A stretch of 64,000 nt of DNA from Nesterenkonia sphaerica (GTDB taxonomy: Bacteria > Actinomycetota > Actinomycetes > Actinomycetales > Micrococcaceae): positions 186,001-250,000 of the forward strand of contig NZ_VAWA01000003.1 in NCBI RefSeq assembly GCF_005771565.1, written 5' to 3'. Shown in pieces: positions 42,342 through 51,685 of this stretch (position 1 is the stretch's first letter; each line of letters starts with the position of its first letter). The notes beneath the pieces are model-generated. The model made no database searches. It was given only the letters and a program-made list of their open reading frames with translations, and was not told where the DNA came from. Position numbers and translations under genes: made by a program.

Positions 42342-43850
42342 TCACTGCAGCGCGGAGGTGAGTCGGAACACGTTGTCCAGGTACCGTGTGCGCCACGGCC
42401 TCGCTGCCCATTGCTCCAGGTCAAGCTCCTCCGAGACGCTGCGGTACTGCTCAAAGATGTCAGCCAGCTCGGAGACCTTGACGTCGTCGACGATCATGAT
42501 GGTGACTTCCAGGTTCAGCGAAAAGGACCTCATGTCCATATTGGATGACCCCAGTACCGCTACAGTGTCATCGACAATCATGAACTTGGAGTGCATGACA
42601 TAAGGCTCGGGGTACCGGAAGATCCGCACCCCTGCCTCCAAGAGCGCCAAATAGTAGGACTGCTGCGCATGTTGGACTGTGAACTGGTCGGCCTTGCGGG
42701 TCACCAGCACAATGACCTCCACATCCCGGTGCGCGGCGTTAGTCACCGCATACAGCAGAGAATCATCGGGCACCAGGTACGGAGTGCAGATGATCAGCCG
42801 GTGGGTGGCTTGATAAATGAGGTCGTTGAAGAGCCGCAGGTTGTTCTCCTCCGGGAAGCCGGGCCCGGAGGGCACCACCTGGACCAGTGAACCCCCTGCA
42901 GCCTCCTCGTCCTCATGCAGGTCAACCAGCAGCTGGGTGCCCAGATTCTCGTTCGTTTCGGCGTACCAGTCCGAGGCGAAGACGATGTCCAACCCCGTCA
43001 CCACAGGTCCGGTGACCTTCGCGTTGATTTCGATCCAGCTCCTGCCCATACGCTGCGCGGAGCGGCGCTGGTAGTCGGGTGCTATCAGGTTCGCCGACCC
43101 GGTGAAAGCGACCCGCGAGTCGATGACGACGATCTTACGGTGGTTGCGCAAGTCCAGGCGGGAAAATCGCCGGCGCAGCGGCTGCACCGGCAGCATTCGC
43201 CGCCACTGGAAGTCCGGCCACCGCCGGGACGCGTCCTCCAAGCGCAGCCGCAGCCTGCGGTAGCCCCGGACCCGCATAGTGCCCAAGTGGTCAAAGAGGA
43301 ACCTGACCGTGACCCCTCGGGCAGCCGCCCGTTCCATGGCGTCGAGCACGGGCCCGGCATAGTCCGGGTCCTCCCCGACGATATAGAACATGACGTGCAC
43401 GTATTCTTCGGCACCGTCAATCTCCGCGGCCAACCGGATAAAGAAATCGTGATAGTCGGAGATCAGAGTGATGTGGTTGCCCTCTTGAATGGGGAACGCC
43501 CCCAGGTTCCGGTTCAGGATAGCCGTGGCGCCGAGCTGCTCATCGTAGTCGCGGAGCTGATCGGAGAGGTCCATATGGCTGGTGGCCTCCAGCAGCGCCT
43601 CATTGATCGCCCCCTGCCGCTGACGGCGGCGCGCGGAAAGCTTGTTCCGCCCGATGAGCAGGAACAGTGGCAGGGCAATGAGCGGCACAAAGAAGATGGC
43701 CAGCAGCCAAGCCATCGCGGTGTTGGGCCGACGCTGATCCGGAATGATACCTATCGCGGCGACCCGGATGCCGACCTCAATGACCACCACAATGATCACG
43801 ATCCAGACCGGCAGACCCTCGATGCCCAGCCCGCTCAGCGGCCACAGCAT
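42342..43850 (-). CDS. cls: Cardiolipin synthase, phospholipase D family
   Basis: 502 aa. Two N-terminal membrane helices (VWIVIIVVVIEVGIRVAAIG; AMAWLLAIFFVPLIALPLFL) precede two PLD domains with HKD motifs: NHRKIVVID...TGSANL and MHSKFMIVDD...LGSSNMD. It condenses phosphatidylglycerol into cardiolipin or uses a CDP-DAG variant. GGGGG seven bases before the ATG at 43850 fits. It is divergent from pabC, 57 bases away. Confidence 0.92.
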   Translation of the reverse strand: MLWPLSGLGIEGLPVWIVIIVVVIEVGIRVAAIGIIPDQRRPNTAMAWLLAIFFVPLIALPLFLLIGRNKLSARRRQRQGAINEALLEATSHMDLSDQLRDYDEQLGATAILNRNLGAFPIQEGNHITLISDYHDFFIRLAAEIDGAEEYVHVMFYIVGEDPDYAGPVLDAMERAAARGVTVRFLFDHLGTMRVRGYRRLRLRLEDASRRWPDFQWRRMLPVQPLRRRFSRLDLRNHRKIVVIDSRVAFTGSANLIAPDYQRRSAQRMGRSWIEINAKVTGPVVTGLDIVFASDWYAETNENLGTQLLVDLHEDEEAAGGSLVQVVPSGPGFPEENNLRLFNDLIYQATHRLIICTPYLVPDDSLLYAVTNAAHRDVEVIVLVTRKADQFTVQHAQQSYYLALLEAGVRIFRYPEPYVMHSKFMIVDDTVAVLGSSNMDMRSFSLNLEVTIMIVDDVKVSELADIFEQYRSVSEELDLEQWAARPWRTRYLDNVFRLTSALQ

Positions 43851-43907
43851 ACGGCACCCCCGATCCTGTCCATCCACCCAATCCTATGCCGGGTATAAGC
43901 TGATCCT

Positions 43908-44840
43908 ATGGCTGAGCGCTTTGATGAAGATGCCCTGCACGCGGTCGGTGTGCGTATTGACGCTGAACATCCTGAGGGAATCATCTTCGACCCGCACCAG
44001 CCGCAGCTACGGGTCACTGACCTCAGCGCGGTCCGCGGTGACGGCATTTTCGAAACCATGCTTGCCGTGGAGGGCCATGTGCGGAAGTTCACCGCGCACC
44101 TGCAGCGGCTGCAGCGCTCAGCGCAGATCACCGAAATTCCGCTCCCCCCTGACTCGTCCTGGCGGGCGGCAGTGGACCTGGGCCTGGACGAGTTCCGCAC
44201 CCGCGGCGGCCTGCCCGACGAGCTCGCGGTGCGCATCACCGCCTCCCGGGGGGTCGACGGCGAGCCGGCCAGTGACGACCCCGCATTCTCCGGCACATAC
44301 TGGGTGCTGCTCACTCCGGTCTCTTCCAAAGTCAAGGATTCGCGGGGACGTCCCATCAGCGTGACCCTGCTGGACCGAGGATATGATTCCACAGCTCCGC
44401 AGCGCGCTCCTTGGCTGCTGCTGGGGGCCAAGACCCTCAGCTACGCGGTGAATATGGCAGCGCTGCGCTGGGCGGCGGCCCACGGGCACGACGACGTCGT
44501 CTTCACCTCCTCCGACGACCTCGTCCTGGAGGGCCCCGTCTCCTCGCTGCTGCTGGGCCACCGCACCGCCGATGGCCAGGTACACCTGAAGACGCCGAGC
44601 GCAGAAGCCGGGATCCTGCCCGGCACCACCCAAGCGACAATCTTCCGCGCCGCCGAGCAGGCCGGGTGGCAAACCTCATCGGGGCCGGTCACCGTAGCCG
44701 AGCTCCACGCGGCAGAATTCCTCTGGCTGACCGGCTCCGTCAAACTCGTCTCTCCCATCGCCCGGATCGACGATCACGAGGTCAGAGTCGATGCGGAACT
44801 GACCAACTCGCTGCTGGACTTCCTCTCGCAAGAAGGCTGA
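43908..44840 (+). CDS. pabC: Aminodeoxychorismate lyase (class IV PLP enzyme)
   Basis: 310 aa fold-type IV aminotransferase-like enzyme; converts aminodeoxychorismate to 4-aminobenzoate and pyruvate. The PLP lysine lies in LLGAKTLSYAVNMAALRWA; other signatures are RGDGIFETM and LEGPVSSLLLG and AGILPGTTQATIF. A branched-chain or D-amino acid transaminase is possible for this fold, but the presence of pabB in the window favours PabC. Confidence 0.82.
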   Translation: MAERFDEDALHAVGVRIDAEHPEGIIFDPHQPQLRVTDLSAVRGDGIFETMLAVEGHVRKFTAHLQRLQRSAQITEIPLPPDSSWRAAVDLGLDEFRTRGGLPDELAVRITASRGVDGEPASDDPAFSGTYWVLLTPVSSKVKDSRGRPISVTLLDRGYDSTAPQRAPWLLLGAKTLSYAVNMAALRWAAAHGHDDVVFTSSDDLVLEGPVSSLLLGHRTADGQVHLKTPSAEAGILPGTTQATIFRAAEQAGWQTSSGPVTVAELHAAEFLWLTGSVKLVSPIARIDDHEVRVDAELTNSLLDFLSQEG

Positions 44841-44898
44841 CCGCCCAGCTGGCCCCGGTCGGTGGTAAGCTGACGTGCCATAACTGAATACAGCAACC

Positions 44899-45010
44899 CG
44901 TCCGACAGGGGAGCGTCCGCAGCAGAGCCGGTGCCGGCTCCAGACGCTGAGAGTGGGCTGACGGCCCAGACCCTTGAACCTGCCCAGGCTAGAACCTGCG
45001 AAGGAAGTCG
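44899..45010 (+). promoter_or_regulatory. TPP riboswitch (thi-box)
   Basis: The conserved cores are all present in order: CAGGGGAGCGTCC, GCTGAGAGTGGG, GACCCTTGAACCTG and CTAGAACCTGCGAAGGAAGT. CGAC and GTCG form the closing P1 helix. The ribosome-binding site AAGGAAG of the next gene is part of the aptamer's 3' core, so thiamine pyrophosphate should block translation initiation of the transporter. Confidence 0.95.
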
Positions 45011-45012
45011 TT

Positions 45013-45657
45013 GTGAAAACATCTGCCTCTGCACCCGTGCGTCAACGCTGGACCGTCAGCGACATTGTGGTGGCCTCCACTCTTGCCGTCGCCTCCGGAG
45101 TCATCTTCTGGGGGTGGAACGTCTCCTACCACGCGGTCAGCACCCTCTTCATCGCCTACCCGCCCACCGCCTCCTTGGTGGGGGGAATGTGGCTCTTCCC
45201 GGCGGTGCTGGGCGCGCTCATCATCCGCAAACCCGGTGCGGCGATCTATTGTGAAATGGTCGCAGCAGCCGTCTCCGCCCTGCTCGGCTCGCAGTGGGGG
45301 CTGAGTGTGCTGCTCTACGGTTTTCTGCAGGGGCTGGGAGCGGAGCTGATCCTGCTGCTGTTCCTGTACCGCCGCTTCAGCCTCGGTGTTGCTGTGCTCG
45401 CTGGCGCCTCAGCGGGACTGGCCGGAGGGATCACCGGGAACTGGATTGCCAATTATTATCAGTACGACGCCGTGGGCACACTGACCCACATTGCCGGTTT
45501 CTCACTCTCCGGGGCAGTGATCGCCGGGGTTCTGCCGTGGCTGGCCACACGAGGTCTGGCCGCCACTGGGGTCCTGGCGCCGCTGAAGTCCAGAAAGGCT
45601 CACCGCGAGCCCGCCTTCGGCCGTGCAGACCGCGCCGCTGTTGTCCACGCCCCATAG
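45013..45657 (+). CDS. ykoE: ECF transporter S component for thiamine precursor (YkoE-like)
   Basis: 214 aa with about six hydrophobic helices (TLAVASGVIFWGWNVSYHAV, FIAYPPTASLVGGMWLFPAV, GLSVLLYGFLQGLGAELILL). The family binds hydroxymethylpyrimidine or thiamine. The GTG start at 45013 is five bases after AAGGAAG inside the riboswitch. The next gene encodes the energising module one base after the stop. Confidence 0.9.
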   Translation: MKTSASAPVRQRWTVSDIVVASTLAVASGVIFWGWNVSYHAVSTLFIAYPPTASLVGGMWLFPAVLGALIIRKPGAAIYCEMVAAAVSALLGSQWGLSVLLYGFLQGLGAELILLLFLYRRFSLGVAVLAGASAGLAGGITGNWIANYYQYDAVGTLTHIAGFSLSGAVIAGVLPWLATRGLAATGVLAPLKSRKAHREPAFGRADRAAVVHAP

Positions 45658-45658
45658 T

Positions 45659-48058
45659 ATGAGCACGACCACCCCCGAAGACTCCCGCACTCCGGGCCGG
45701 ACGGTCGGTGCCGGTGTCCGGGTCACTGCCACCGGCCTGAGCTACCGGCACGCCGACCGCCCCCAACCTGCCTTCGCCGGACTGAATGTGGACATCGCGG
45801 CCGGGGAGAAAGTGCTGTTGGCTGGCGCCTCGGGGGCAGGAAAGTCCACTCTGCTGCACGCTATCGCTGGTGTGCTGCAGGACGACGACGCCGCCACCAC
45901 CGGAGAACTCCAGCTGGATGGGCTCTCCCCGCAGCAGGCCCGCGGGCGCGCCGGGCTGATGCAGCAGGACCCGGAATCCCAGGTCGTGCTCTCCCGCGTC
46001 GGCGACGATGTGGCATTTGCCTGCGAGAACCTTGCGGTGCCCGCGGCAGAGATTCCACTCCGCTGCGAAGAAGCGCTCGAGGCGGTAGGGCTGGGGTACC
46101 TGAACCTGGATCACCCCACCGCCGCGCTCTCCGGCGGACAGAAGCAGCGCCTGGCGCTGGCCGGAATCCTGGCCATGCGTCCCGGGTTACTCCTGCTCGA
46201 TGAGCCCACGGCCCATCTGGACCCCGAGGGCGCCGTACAGGTCCGGGACTCGGTGATCGCCGCAGCCCAGGCGACCGGTGCCACACTGATCGTGGTCGAA
46301 CACCACCTGGAGACCTGGCTGGACGAGGTCGACACGCTGATCGTGCTGGAACCCGGTGGTGGGATACGGCACCGTGTCCCCGCCGGGACCCTGCATCACG
46401 ACCGCGCCCTGCGTACCGAGCTGCGCCAGGCAGGACTGTGGATACCGCACGATGATGTGTTGGGTGCGCTTCCGACATGGGTGCCACCGAAGCCAGGTCC
46501 AGAGACTGCCGCCGCAGCCGGTGAGCCGCTGCTGACCGGGAAGGCACTCTCAGTCAGCCGCGTCAGTCCCGCTAAGTCCTGGCGCAAGGGCCCTAAGCCC
46601 CAGCCGGCGCTCACCGGAATCGACATCACCCTCACCAGCGGGGTCGCCACTGGGATCACCGGGCCCAACGGTGCGGGGAAGTCCACCCTCCTGCTGAGCA
46701 TGGGCGGGCTGCTGGCACCGCACTCCGGGGAGATCACTGCCAGCTCGCGGGTGAAAGGAGACCACGGGGCGCACCTCGCAGACGCCCCGCATGCGTGGCA
46801 TTCAGCCGATCTGACCTCCCGCATCGGCACCGTCTTTCAAGAGCCGGAACACCAGTTCGTGCGGCACACTGTCGGTGACGAGCTGCGGCTCTCTGCGGAG
46901 CGGGCGCGGATGCCTGGGAGCCATGAGCCGCTGTTCACGGAGCAGGAGGTGGACCAGCGGGTGGATCAGCTGCTGCACCGGCTGCATCTGTGTGAGCTCG
47001 CTGAAGCGAATCCGTTCACACTCTCCGGGGGCGAAAAACGCCGGCTCTCCGTTGGCACGGCCCTGGCGGCCGGACCTGAGGTACTGATGCTGGACGAACC
47101 CACATTCGGTCAGGATGCGCACACGTTCGCTGACTTGGTCGGGCTGCTGCGCGACCATTTGGACCACGGCGGCACAGTAGTAGCGGTTACGCACGACCAG
47201 CACTTCCTGCATGCACTGCATGCTCAGACCTTCCCGGTGACTGGTGCCGCCTCCCTCCGTCCGGCCTCTGGGCGGGCCAGCTCGGCCAGCAGCACTCCCC
47301 TCCTCTCTTCAGTGCGCGACACCTCCTGGTTGGGCCGGCGGGGACCCCTGGGGAAGCTCCTCGCACTGAGCTTCATCACCCTGGCACTGATTTCAACCAT
47401 CGACCCGGTCTCGGCCGCGGTTGTCGCAGCAGCCAGCTTTGCGCTGCTGCCACTGGCGAACATCCGCCTGGGCACGTTTCTGAAGCGGATATGGATCTTT
47501 GCCGCTGCTGCGGTCATGGCAGCCTGGGGTGCGGCGATCGCGGCAGAAGAGTCAGGCCGCGTGCTGCTGGATCTAGGGGTGACCACCATCTCAGAGGGGT
47601 CTCTAGAGCTGGGGTTGTCCCTCGGTGCGCGCAGCTTCGCGATCGTGTTGCCCAGTGTGCTGATCTTCTCCACAACCGACCCCACCGACCTGGCTGATTC
47701 CCTAGCCCAGCAGCTGAAGCTCCCAGCCCGGTTCGTACTGGGAGCACTGGCGGGGATGCGCCTGCTGGGGCTGATGACCGCGCACTGGACCACCATCGGA
47801 CATGCGCGGCGGGCGCGGGGTGTGGGCACCCGTTTCCATTCCCAGGCGTTCGGACTGTTGGTCCAGGCGATCCGGATAGCTACCCGGCTGGCAGTGACCA
47901 TGGAATCGCGCGGTTTCGGTGCCGGGGAGCGCACCTGGTCACGTGCGGCACGCCTCACGCCAGCTGACGGCCTCGTCATCTCCGGCGGTGTCGCCATCGC
48001 AGCGTCGGCGACCGCGCTGGCGGTGATCGCGGGGACGTGGAGCCTAGTGTGGATGTAG
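45659..48058 (+). CDS. ECF transporter energising module: two ATPase domains fused to the T component
   Basis: 799 aa. ATPase 1 (about 20-270) has Walker A GASGAGKST, signature LSGGQKQRLALAG and Walker B LLLLDEPTAHLD. ATPase 2 (about 300-530) has GPNGAGKST, LSGGEKRRLSVG and VLMLDEPTFGQD. The membrane T domain (about 555-799) has EcfT features (LGALAGMRLLGLMTAHWTTI and the coupling ARRARGVGTRFHS). The usual arrangement is YkoD (A-A) plus a separate YkoC (T); here they are one chain. Together with YkoE it forms the whole importer, under the TPP riboswitch. Confidence 0.92.
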   Translation: MSTTTPEDSRTPGRTVGAGVRVTATGLSYRHADRPQPAFAGLNVDIAAGEKVLLAGASGAGKSTLLHAIAGVLQDDDAATTGELQLDGLSPQQARGRAGLMQQDPESQVVLSRVGDDVAFACENLAVPAAEIPLRCEEALEAVGLGYLNLDHPTAALSGGQKQRLALAGILAMRPGLLLLDEPTAHLDPEGAVQVRDSVIAAAQATGATLIVVEHHLETWLDEVDTLIVLEPGGGIRHRVPAGTLHHDRALRTELRQAGLWIPHDDVLGALPTWVPPKPGPETAAAAGEPLLTGKALSVSRVSPAKSWRKGPKPQPALTGIDITLTSGVATGITGPNGAGKSTLLLSMGGLLAPHSGEITASSRVKGDHGAHLADAPHAWHSADLTSRIGTVFQEPEHQFVRHTVGDELRLSAERARMPGSHEPLFTEQEVDQRVDQLLHRLHLCELAEANPFTLSGGEKRRLSVGTALAAGPEVLMLDEPTFGQDAHTFADLVGLLRDHLDHGGTVVAVTHDQHFLHALHAQTFPVTGAASLRPASGRASSASSTPLLSSVRDTSWLGRRGPLGKLLALSFITLALISTIDPVSAAVVAAASFALLPLANIRLGTFLKRIWIFAAAAVMAAWGAAIAAEESGRVLLDLGVTTISEGSLELGLSLGARSFAIVLPSVLIFSTTDPTDLADSLAQQLKLPARFVLGALAGMRLLGLMTAHWTTIGHARRARGVGTRFHSQAFGLLVQAIRIATRLAVTMESRGFGAGERTWSRAARLTPADGLVISGGVAIAASATALAVIAGTWSLVWM

Positions 48059-48076
48059 CGGGTGTGGATGTAGCGG
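48047..48076 (+). repeat. 15-bp tandem duplication at a stop codon
   Basis: GTGTGGATGTAGCGG occurs twice in a row. The first copy contains the TAG that ends the ECF fusion gene; the second supplies another in-frame TAG 15 bases later. It looks like a recent slippage duplication. Confidence 0.8.
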
Positions 48077-48078
48077 GC

Positions 48079-48900
48079 TCATAGGCCCAGATCCTCACGG
48101 GCGTTCGCCAACACCGGCAGCACCTGCCGGGCTTGTTCCACCGTCTCGGCGTCTATCTCAGCGACCAGCAGTTCGGGGGCTTCCCCGGCCGAGGCCAACA
48201 CTTCTCCCGTCGGGGAGACAATCAGGGAATGCCCCACTCCAGTGGGTGCGCCCTCTGGCGCCTCGACGCCTGCGGCCGCAGGCAGACCCTGACCGCAGGC
48301 GATCACGTACTGGGTGGAGTCCAGCGCTCGCGCCACAGCAAGGGTCTTCCACTGCGCGGCTTTGCCGGGCCCAGGCGCCCAGGACGCGGGCAGAATAGTC
48401 GCGTGAGTTCCGTGGGTAGCGTGTGAGCGGAACAGCTGCGGAAACCGGATGTCGTAACAGGTGGCAAGCCCGAAGCTCAATCCCCCCGCGCGGAAACGCA
48501 CCTCCTGCTGGCCTGGCTCGACGGTCCTTGATTCCTGAAAGCCGAAGGCGTCATACAGGTGGAGTTTGTCATAGCTGGCGAACACCGAGGGTCCGGTCAC
48601 CAGGAGGGTGTTTTTCACCCGCGGGCGTTCCTGACCAGCTGGCGACTCCCCCGGGGTGAACATGCCAACTACCACGGTGATGCCGTAGCGGAGGCCGATG
48701 CGCTGCACCTGCTGGGCCCAGGGACCGGTGACCTCTTCGGCGATGGGCCGCAGCGGGTAGCCGAAGGCTCGCTGGGTCGCCTCCGGGAAGACCACCAGCT
48801 CCGCCCCGGCCGCTGCGGCCTCAGCAGTCCAGGTCTCGACCAGCCGCAGATTCTCCTCGGGGTCCTCTCCGGTGACGATCTGTGCGAGCGCGATTCTCAT
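48079..48900 (-). CDS. Carbon-nitrogen hydrolase (nitrilase superfamily)
   Basis: 273 aa. The catalytic Glu (VVFPEATQRAFGYPL), Lys (YDKLHLYDAFGF) and Cys (FGLATCYDIRFPQLF) of the superfamily are all present. It belongs to the Nit/omega-amidase-like group that repairs deaminated glutathione or hydrolyses small amides; the substrate here is uncertain. It lies 86 bases after the end of the sugar-acid operon on the same strand, but unrelated chemistry suggests a separate unit. Confidence 0.88.
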   Translation of the reverse strand: MRIALAQIVTGEDPEENLRLVETWTAEAAAAGAELVVFPEATQRAFGYPLRPIAEEVTGPWAQQVQRIGLRYGITVVVGMFTPGESPAGQERPRVKNTLLVTGPSVFASYDKLHLYDAFGFQESRTVEPGQQEVRFRAGGLSFGLATCYDIRFPQLFRSHATHGTHATILPASWAPGPGKAAQWKTLAVARALDSTQYVIACGQGLPAAAGVEAPEGAPTGVGHSLIVSPTGEVLASAGEAPELLVAEIDAETVEQARQVLPVLANAREDLGL

Positions 48901-48986
48901 AGGTTAACTGTAGGGGTTCTACCGGGCTCGCCCCTCCATGGCTCAGGGTCTCCGCTGCGGTGCGCGATTGTTTGGCGTGTGCCGTC

Positions 48987-49601
48987 TCAGCCAAGACTGA
49001 GCTGGTCAGCCAGGAGCTGAAGCTGCTCAGGATCTTCCAGGGCCGAACCGACGGCGACCACCTTGACTCCGGCGTCGAGAAAAGACTTGGCATTGTGTCC
49101 GTTTATGCCGCCGGTGCCCACGAAATTCACGCCGGGGAATGGTCCCTTCATCAGGGAAAACCATTGGGGTCCCAACCAGCTGGCGGGGAAAGCCTTAAGC
49201 CAGGTCAAGCCCAGGGATGAGGCACGTTGCACCTCGGTGGGTGTGGAGACTCCCGGGAGAAACGGCAGCGACTGATCAGCCGCGTTCTGAATAAGTGATT
49301 CGTCGAAACCGGGCGAAACCAGGTACTTCGCCCCGAGCTCGCGCGCCAGGCTGACTTGCTCCGGCCGGACTATGGTTCCTGCCCCCACCGATTTGTGCCT
49401 CTCGGCTGCCAGTCTGGCTACTTCGCGAAGGGCGTCCGCATCGTCGTCAGTTTGAAGTGGTAGTTCAACCGACTGGATGCCAAGCGCCCAGGAAGCCGTC
49501 GCCAGTTCTACAGACCGTTCAGTTCCCATACCCCGCAGGATCGTCATCACCCGGGTGCCGCGGAAGGCTTCATCAAACCACGTATTGGTCACTGTCGTCA
49601 T
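48987..49601 (-). CDS. 2-keto-3-deoxy-6-phosphogluconate aldolase family protein
   Basis: 204 aa. Splits KDPG into pyruvate and glyceraldehyde 3-phosphate. KDPG-aldolase motifs: VMTILRG, SVELPLQT (catalytic Glu), GAGTIV, LVSPGFD, FLPGVSTPTE, LKAFPAS (Schiff-base Lys) and GTGGINGHN. The ATG overlaps the upstream kinase stop as ATGA, and AAGGAG is suitably placed. It is the last gene of the operon. The earlier in-frame region upstream lies inside the kinase gene and is not coding in this frame. Confidence 0.9.
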   Translation of the reverse strand: MTTVTNTWFDEAFRGTRVMTILRGMGTERSVELATASWALGIQSVELPLQTDDDADALREVARLAAERHKSVGAGTIVRPEQVSLARELGAKYLVSPGFDESLIQNAADQSLPFLPGVSTPTEVQRASSLGLTWLKAFPASWLGPQWFSLMKGPFPGVNFVGTGGINGHNAKSFLDAGVKVVAVGSALEDPEQLQLLADQLSLG

Positions 49602-50500
49602 GGGGTTGCTCCTTCTGAGGTGAAGTCTTTGGTGGTCTGCAAGGTCAGAGACGCGCGCTGATGGCCTGCGCGGAGCCGGTCTGCAGGGGCGGCGCCGGCC
49701 AGGTATCGGTCCAGATATCCGGCGGCGAACGCGTCTCCCGCGCCCACGATTTCGACAACGTCGGTGGGGATCGCCGGTTGGAAGAAATATCCCTGAGCGG
49801 TGAACTCGGAGGCACCGATAGCCCCGTCCTTGACTACCAGAACGGGTACGTGGGGGAACACATCTCGCACATCTTGCGCGGTACTCGTATTCCAGAGCCG
49901 CTCGGCCTCGTCTAAGCCAACGAGCAGGATATCCGCCCTCTCGGCAAAACTCTTCAACACCCCAGGTGCGGCTCCTTCCTGCCACAGCAACGGTCGATGG
50001 TTCACATCGAAGCTCACCGGAAGCCCTGCCCTGGCTGACCGAGTCATGAGCACATCCACGAATTCCACCGCAGTGGGGGACAGAGCTGGTGTTATTCCGG
50101 AAAGATGAACCAGCCCTACACCTTCGAGCCGAATATCTTCAGCGTCCTTGCCGCACAAGGCCGAGGCTGCCGACCCGGCCCGGTAGTAGAGGACCCCATG
50201 TCCCGGATCCTTGAAGTAGACCCCTGTCGCCCTCAAGGGGTCGAAGACGACGTCATCGAGAATGACGCCGCGAGCGCTGACCTGGTCAGCAACCCTGCGA
50301 CCGAGCTCATCGTCACCCAGCCTGCTGAACCATCTGGCCGGACGCCCCAGGGCGGCCAGATGGGCAGCCACGTTCGACTCCGCTCCGCCGACGTCCAGAT
50401 GAAATGCTTCGGCTGATCTGAGCCTTTCGACGCTACGGGGCGTCACTAACGCCATTGTCTCGCCCGCGCACAGCACAGTAGAGAGTGATTGAGTGGTCAT
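49598..50500 (-). CDS. kdgK: 2-keto-3-deoxygluconate kinase (PfkB family)
   Basis: 300 aa ribokinase-like. GGAESNVAAHLAALG at the N-terminus and the C-terminal PfkB signature DVVEIVGAGDAFAAGYL with the catalytic Asp are clear. It phosphorylates KDG to KDPG, the substrate of the overlapping aldolase gene, and this pairing is the main reason for the specific name. AAGGAG lies just before the ATG at 50500. Confidence 0.87.
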   Translation of the reverse strand: MTTQSLSTVLCAGETMALVTPRSVERLRSAEAFHLDVGGAESNVAAHLAALGRPARWFSRLGDDELGRRVADQVSARGVILDDVVFDPLRATGVYFKDPGHGVLYYRAGSAASALCGKDAEDIRLEGVGLVHLSGITPALSPTAVEFVDVLMTRSARAGLPVSFDVNHRPLLWQEGAAPGVLKSFAERADILLVGLDEAERLWNTSTAQDVRDVFPHVPVLVVKDGAIGASEFTAQGYFFQPAIPTDVVEIVGAGDAFAAGYLDRYLAGAAPADRLRAGHQRASLTLQTTKDFTSEGATP

Positions 50501-50586
50501 AGTCTCCTTCGTTTCGGGCATCAATCCATTACCTCCGCACCGGTCAGCCGTGCTTGTCCCTGAGCTTTGCCGGACGCTGAACAGGC

Positions 50587-51615
50587 TCAGTTGTCGAACC
50601 GCACCAGGACCTTGCCCGGCGTGGGGTCGCCCCCAGCGAGTTCAGCGAAGGCAGCGGGGGCCTCGTCCAGAGTGACCGTCCGGCTGATGAGTTCCGGAAT
50701 TTCTGGAGGCTGCGTGGCCACGTAGTCCGCCGCATCGATAAAGTCCCCCACCGGGTATGTGAAACTGCCCACGAGGGCACGCTCGTCTGTACTGATCCGA
50801 TAGGCATCCAGGTCCAGCCGCGGGGAGCCCATCCCCACCAAACACACGCTTCCCCCTCGGACTGTGGCGTGGAGCGATTCGCGGACAGTGCTGGTGAGTC
50901 CCACAGCGTCAATGGTCAGATCGACTTCACCGCCGTGTTCGACCAACACCTCGGCGAGGGAACGCTCGCGAACATCCAACACAGTAGCGCCCAGCCGGCG
51001 GCACAGTTCACGACGGTCCGCGTCGATTTCGCTGAGGTAGATTGTGGACACTTTGTGCATTTTCAGCGCCAGCACCGTTGACTGACCGATTGGTCCACCA
51101 CCGACCACCAAGGCTCGAGTCACGTCTGGGTGCAGCACCCGCCGCACCGCGTGCACTGCGACGGCAAGGGGCTCGACGAGCGCCCCGTGTTCGATGGGCA
51201 AACTCCTCGGCAAGGGCACGATATTGCGGGCGGGGACAACAAGATACTCGGCAAAGGCCGCCTGGATCTCGGGGGTGACACCGATGACCGTCCGGTTCGG
51301 GGAGTGTTGCTCCCGGCCTGCGTAGGCTCCCAGCTCGTGCGTAGGCAAGACGACGGGATTGAACGTCACCGGTTGGCCGACCTGGAGTTCCCACGCTTCG
51401 GTTCCCTCCCCCAGCGCAGCGATTACCCCGGACGCTTCGTGCCCCATGATCTGGCCCGGGAACCTGCGGCCATTCTCACCGGTGTACCCGTGAATATCCG
51501 ATCCACAGATTCCGGTAGCAACGATTCTTATGAGGACTTCACCGGTACCGGGGTGGGGAGTTGGCCGCTGCTGAACCTCCATAGAGGCGATTTCGTTCAT
51601 GACGAGTGCGCGCAT
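50587..51615 (-). CDS. Zinc-type medium-chain alcohol/polyol dehydrogenase
   Basis: 342 aa. The catalytic zinc ligands are in GICGSDIHGY (Cys37) and GHEASGVIA, the NAD-binding loop is VVGGGPIGQSTVL. The four-cysteine structural zinc loop usual after residue 90 is replaced by a Cys-free stretch (VVLPTHELGAYAGREQHSPN). Relatives oxidise sugar acids such as L-idonate or L-galactonate, or threonine and sorbitol. In this operon it probably oxidises a hexonate on the way to KDG. Confidence 0.85.
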   Translation of the reverse strand: MRALVMNEIASMEVQQRPTPHPGTGEVLIRIVATGICGSDIHGYTGENGRRFPGQIMGHEASGVIAALGEGTEAWELQVGQPVTFNPVVLPTHELGAYAGREQHSPNRTVIGVTPEIQAAFAEYLVVPARNIVPLPRSLPIEHGALVEPLAVAVHAVRRVLHPDVTRALVVGGGPIGQSTVLALKMHKVSTIYLSEIDADRRELCRRLGATVLDVRERSLAEVLVEHGGEVDLTIDAVGLTSTVRESLHATVRGGSVCLVGMGSPRLDLDAYRISTDERALVGSFTYPVGDFIDAADYVATQPPEIPELISRTVTLDEAPAAFAELAGGDPTPGKVLVRFDN

Positions 51616-51685
51616 CGGTTTCCCTTTCTCAGTATCGGTGGCCGACCGGGGATACCCAGTGGCGTGCGGCGAATCCTGGCAACTC

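Noticed and set aside
49602-49985. N-terminal extension of the KDPG aldolase frame
   Set aside because: It lies within the KDG kinase gene in another frame; the ATGA junction at 49598-49601 gives the natural start.
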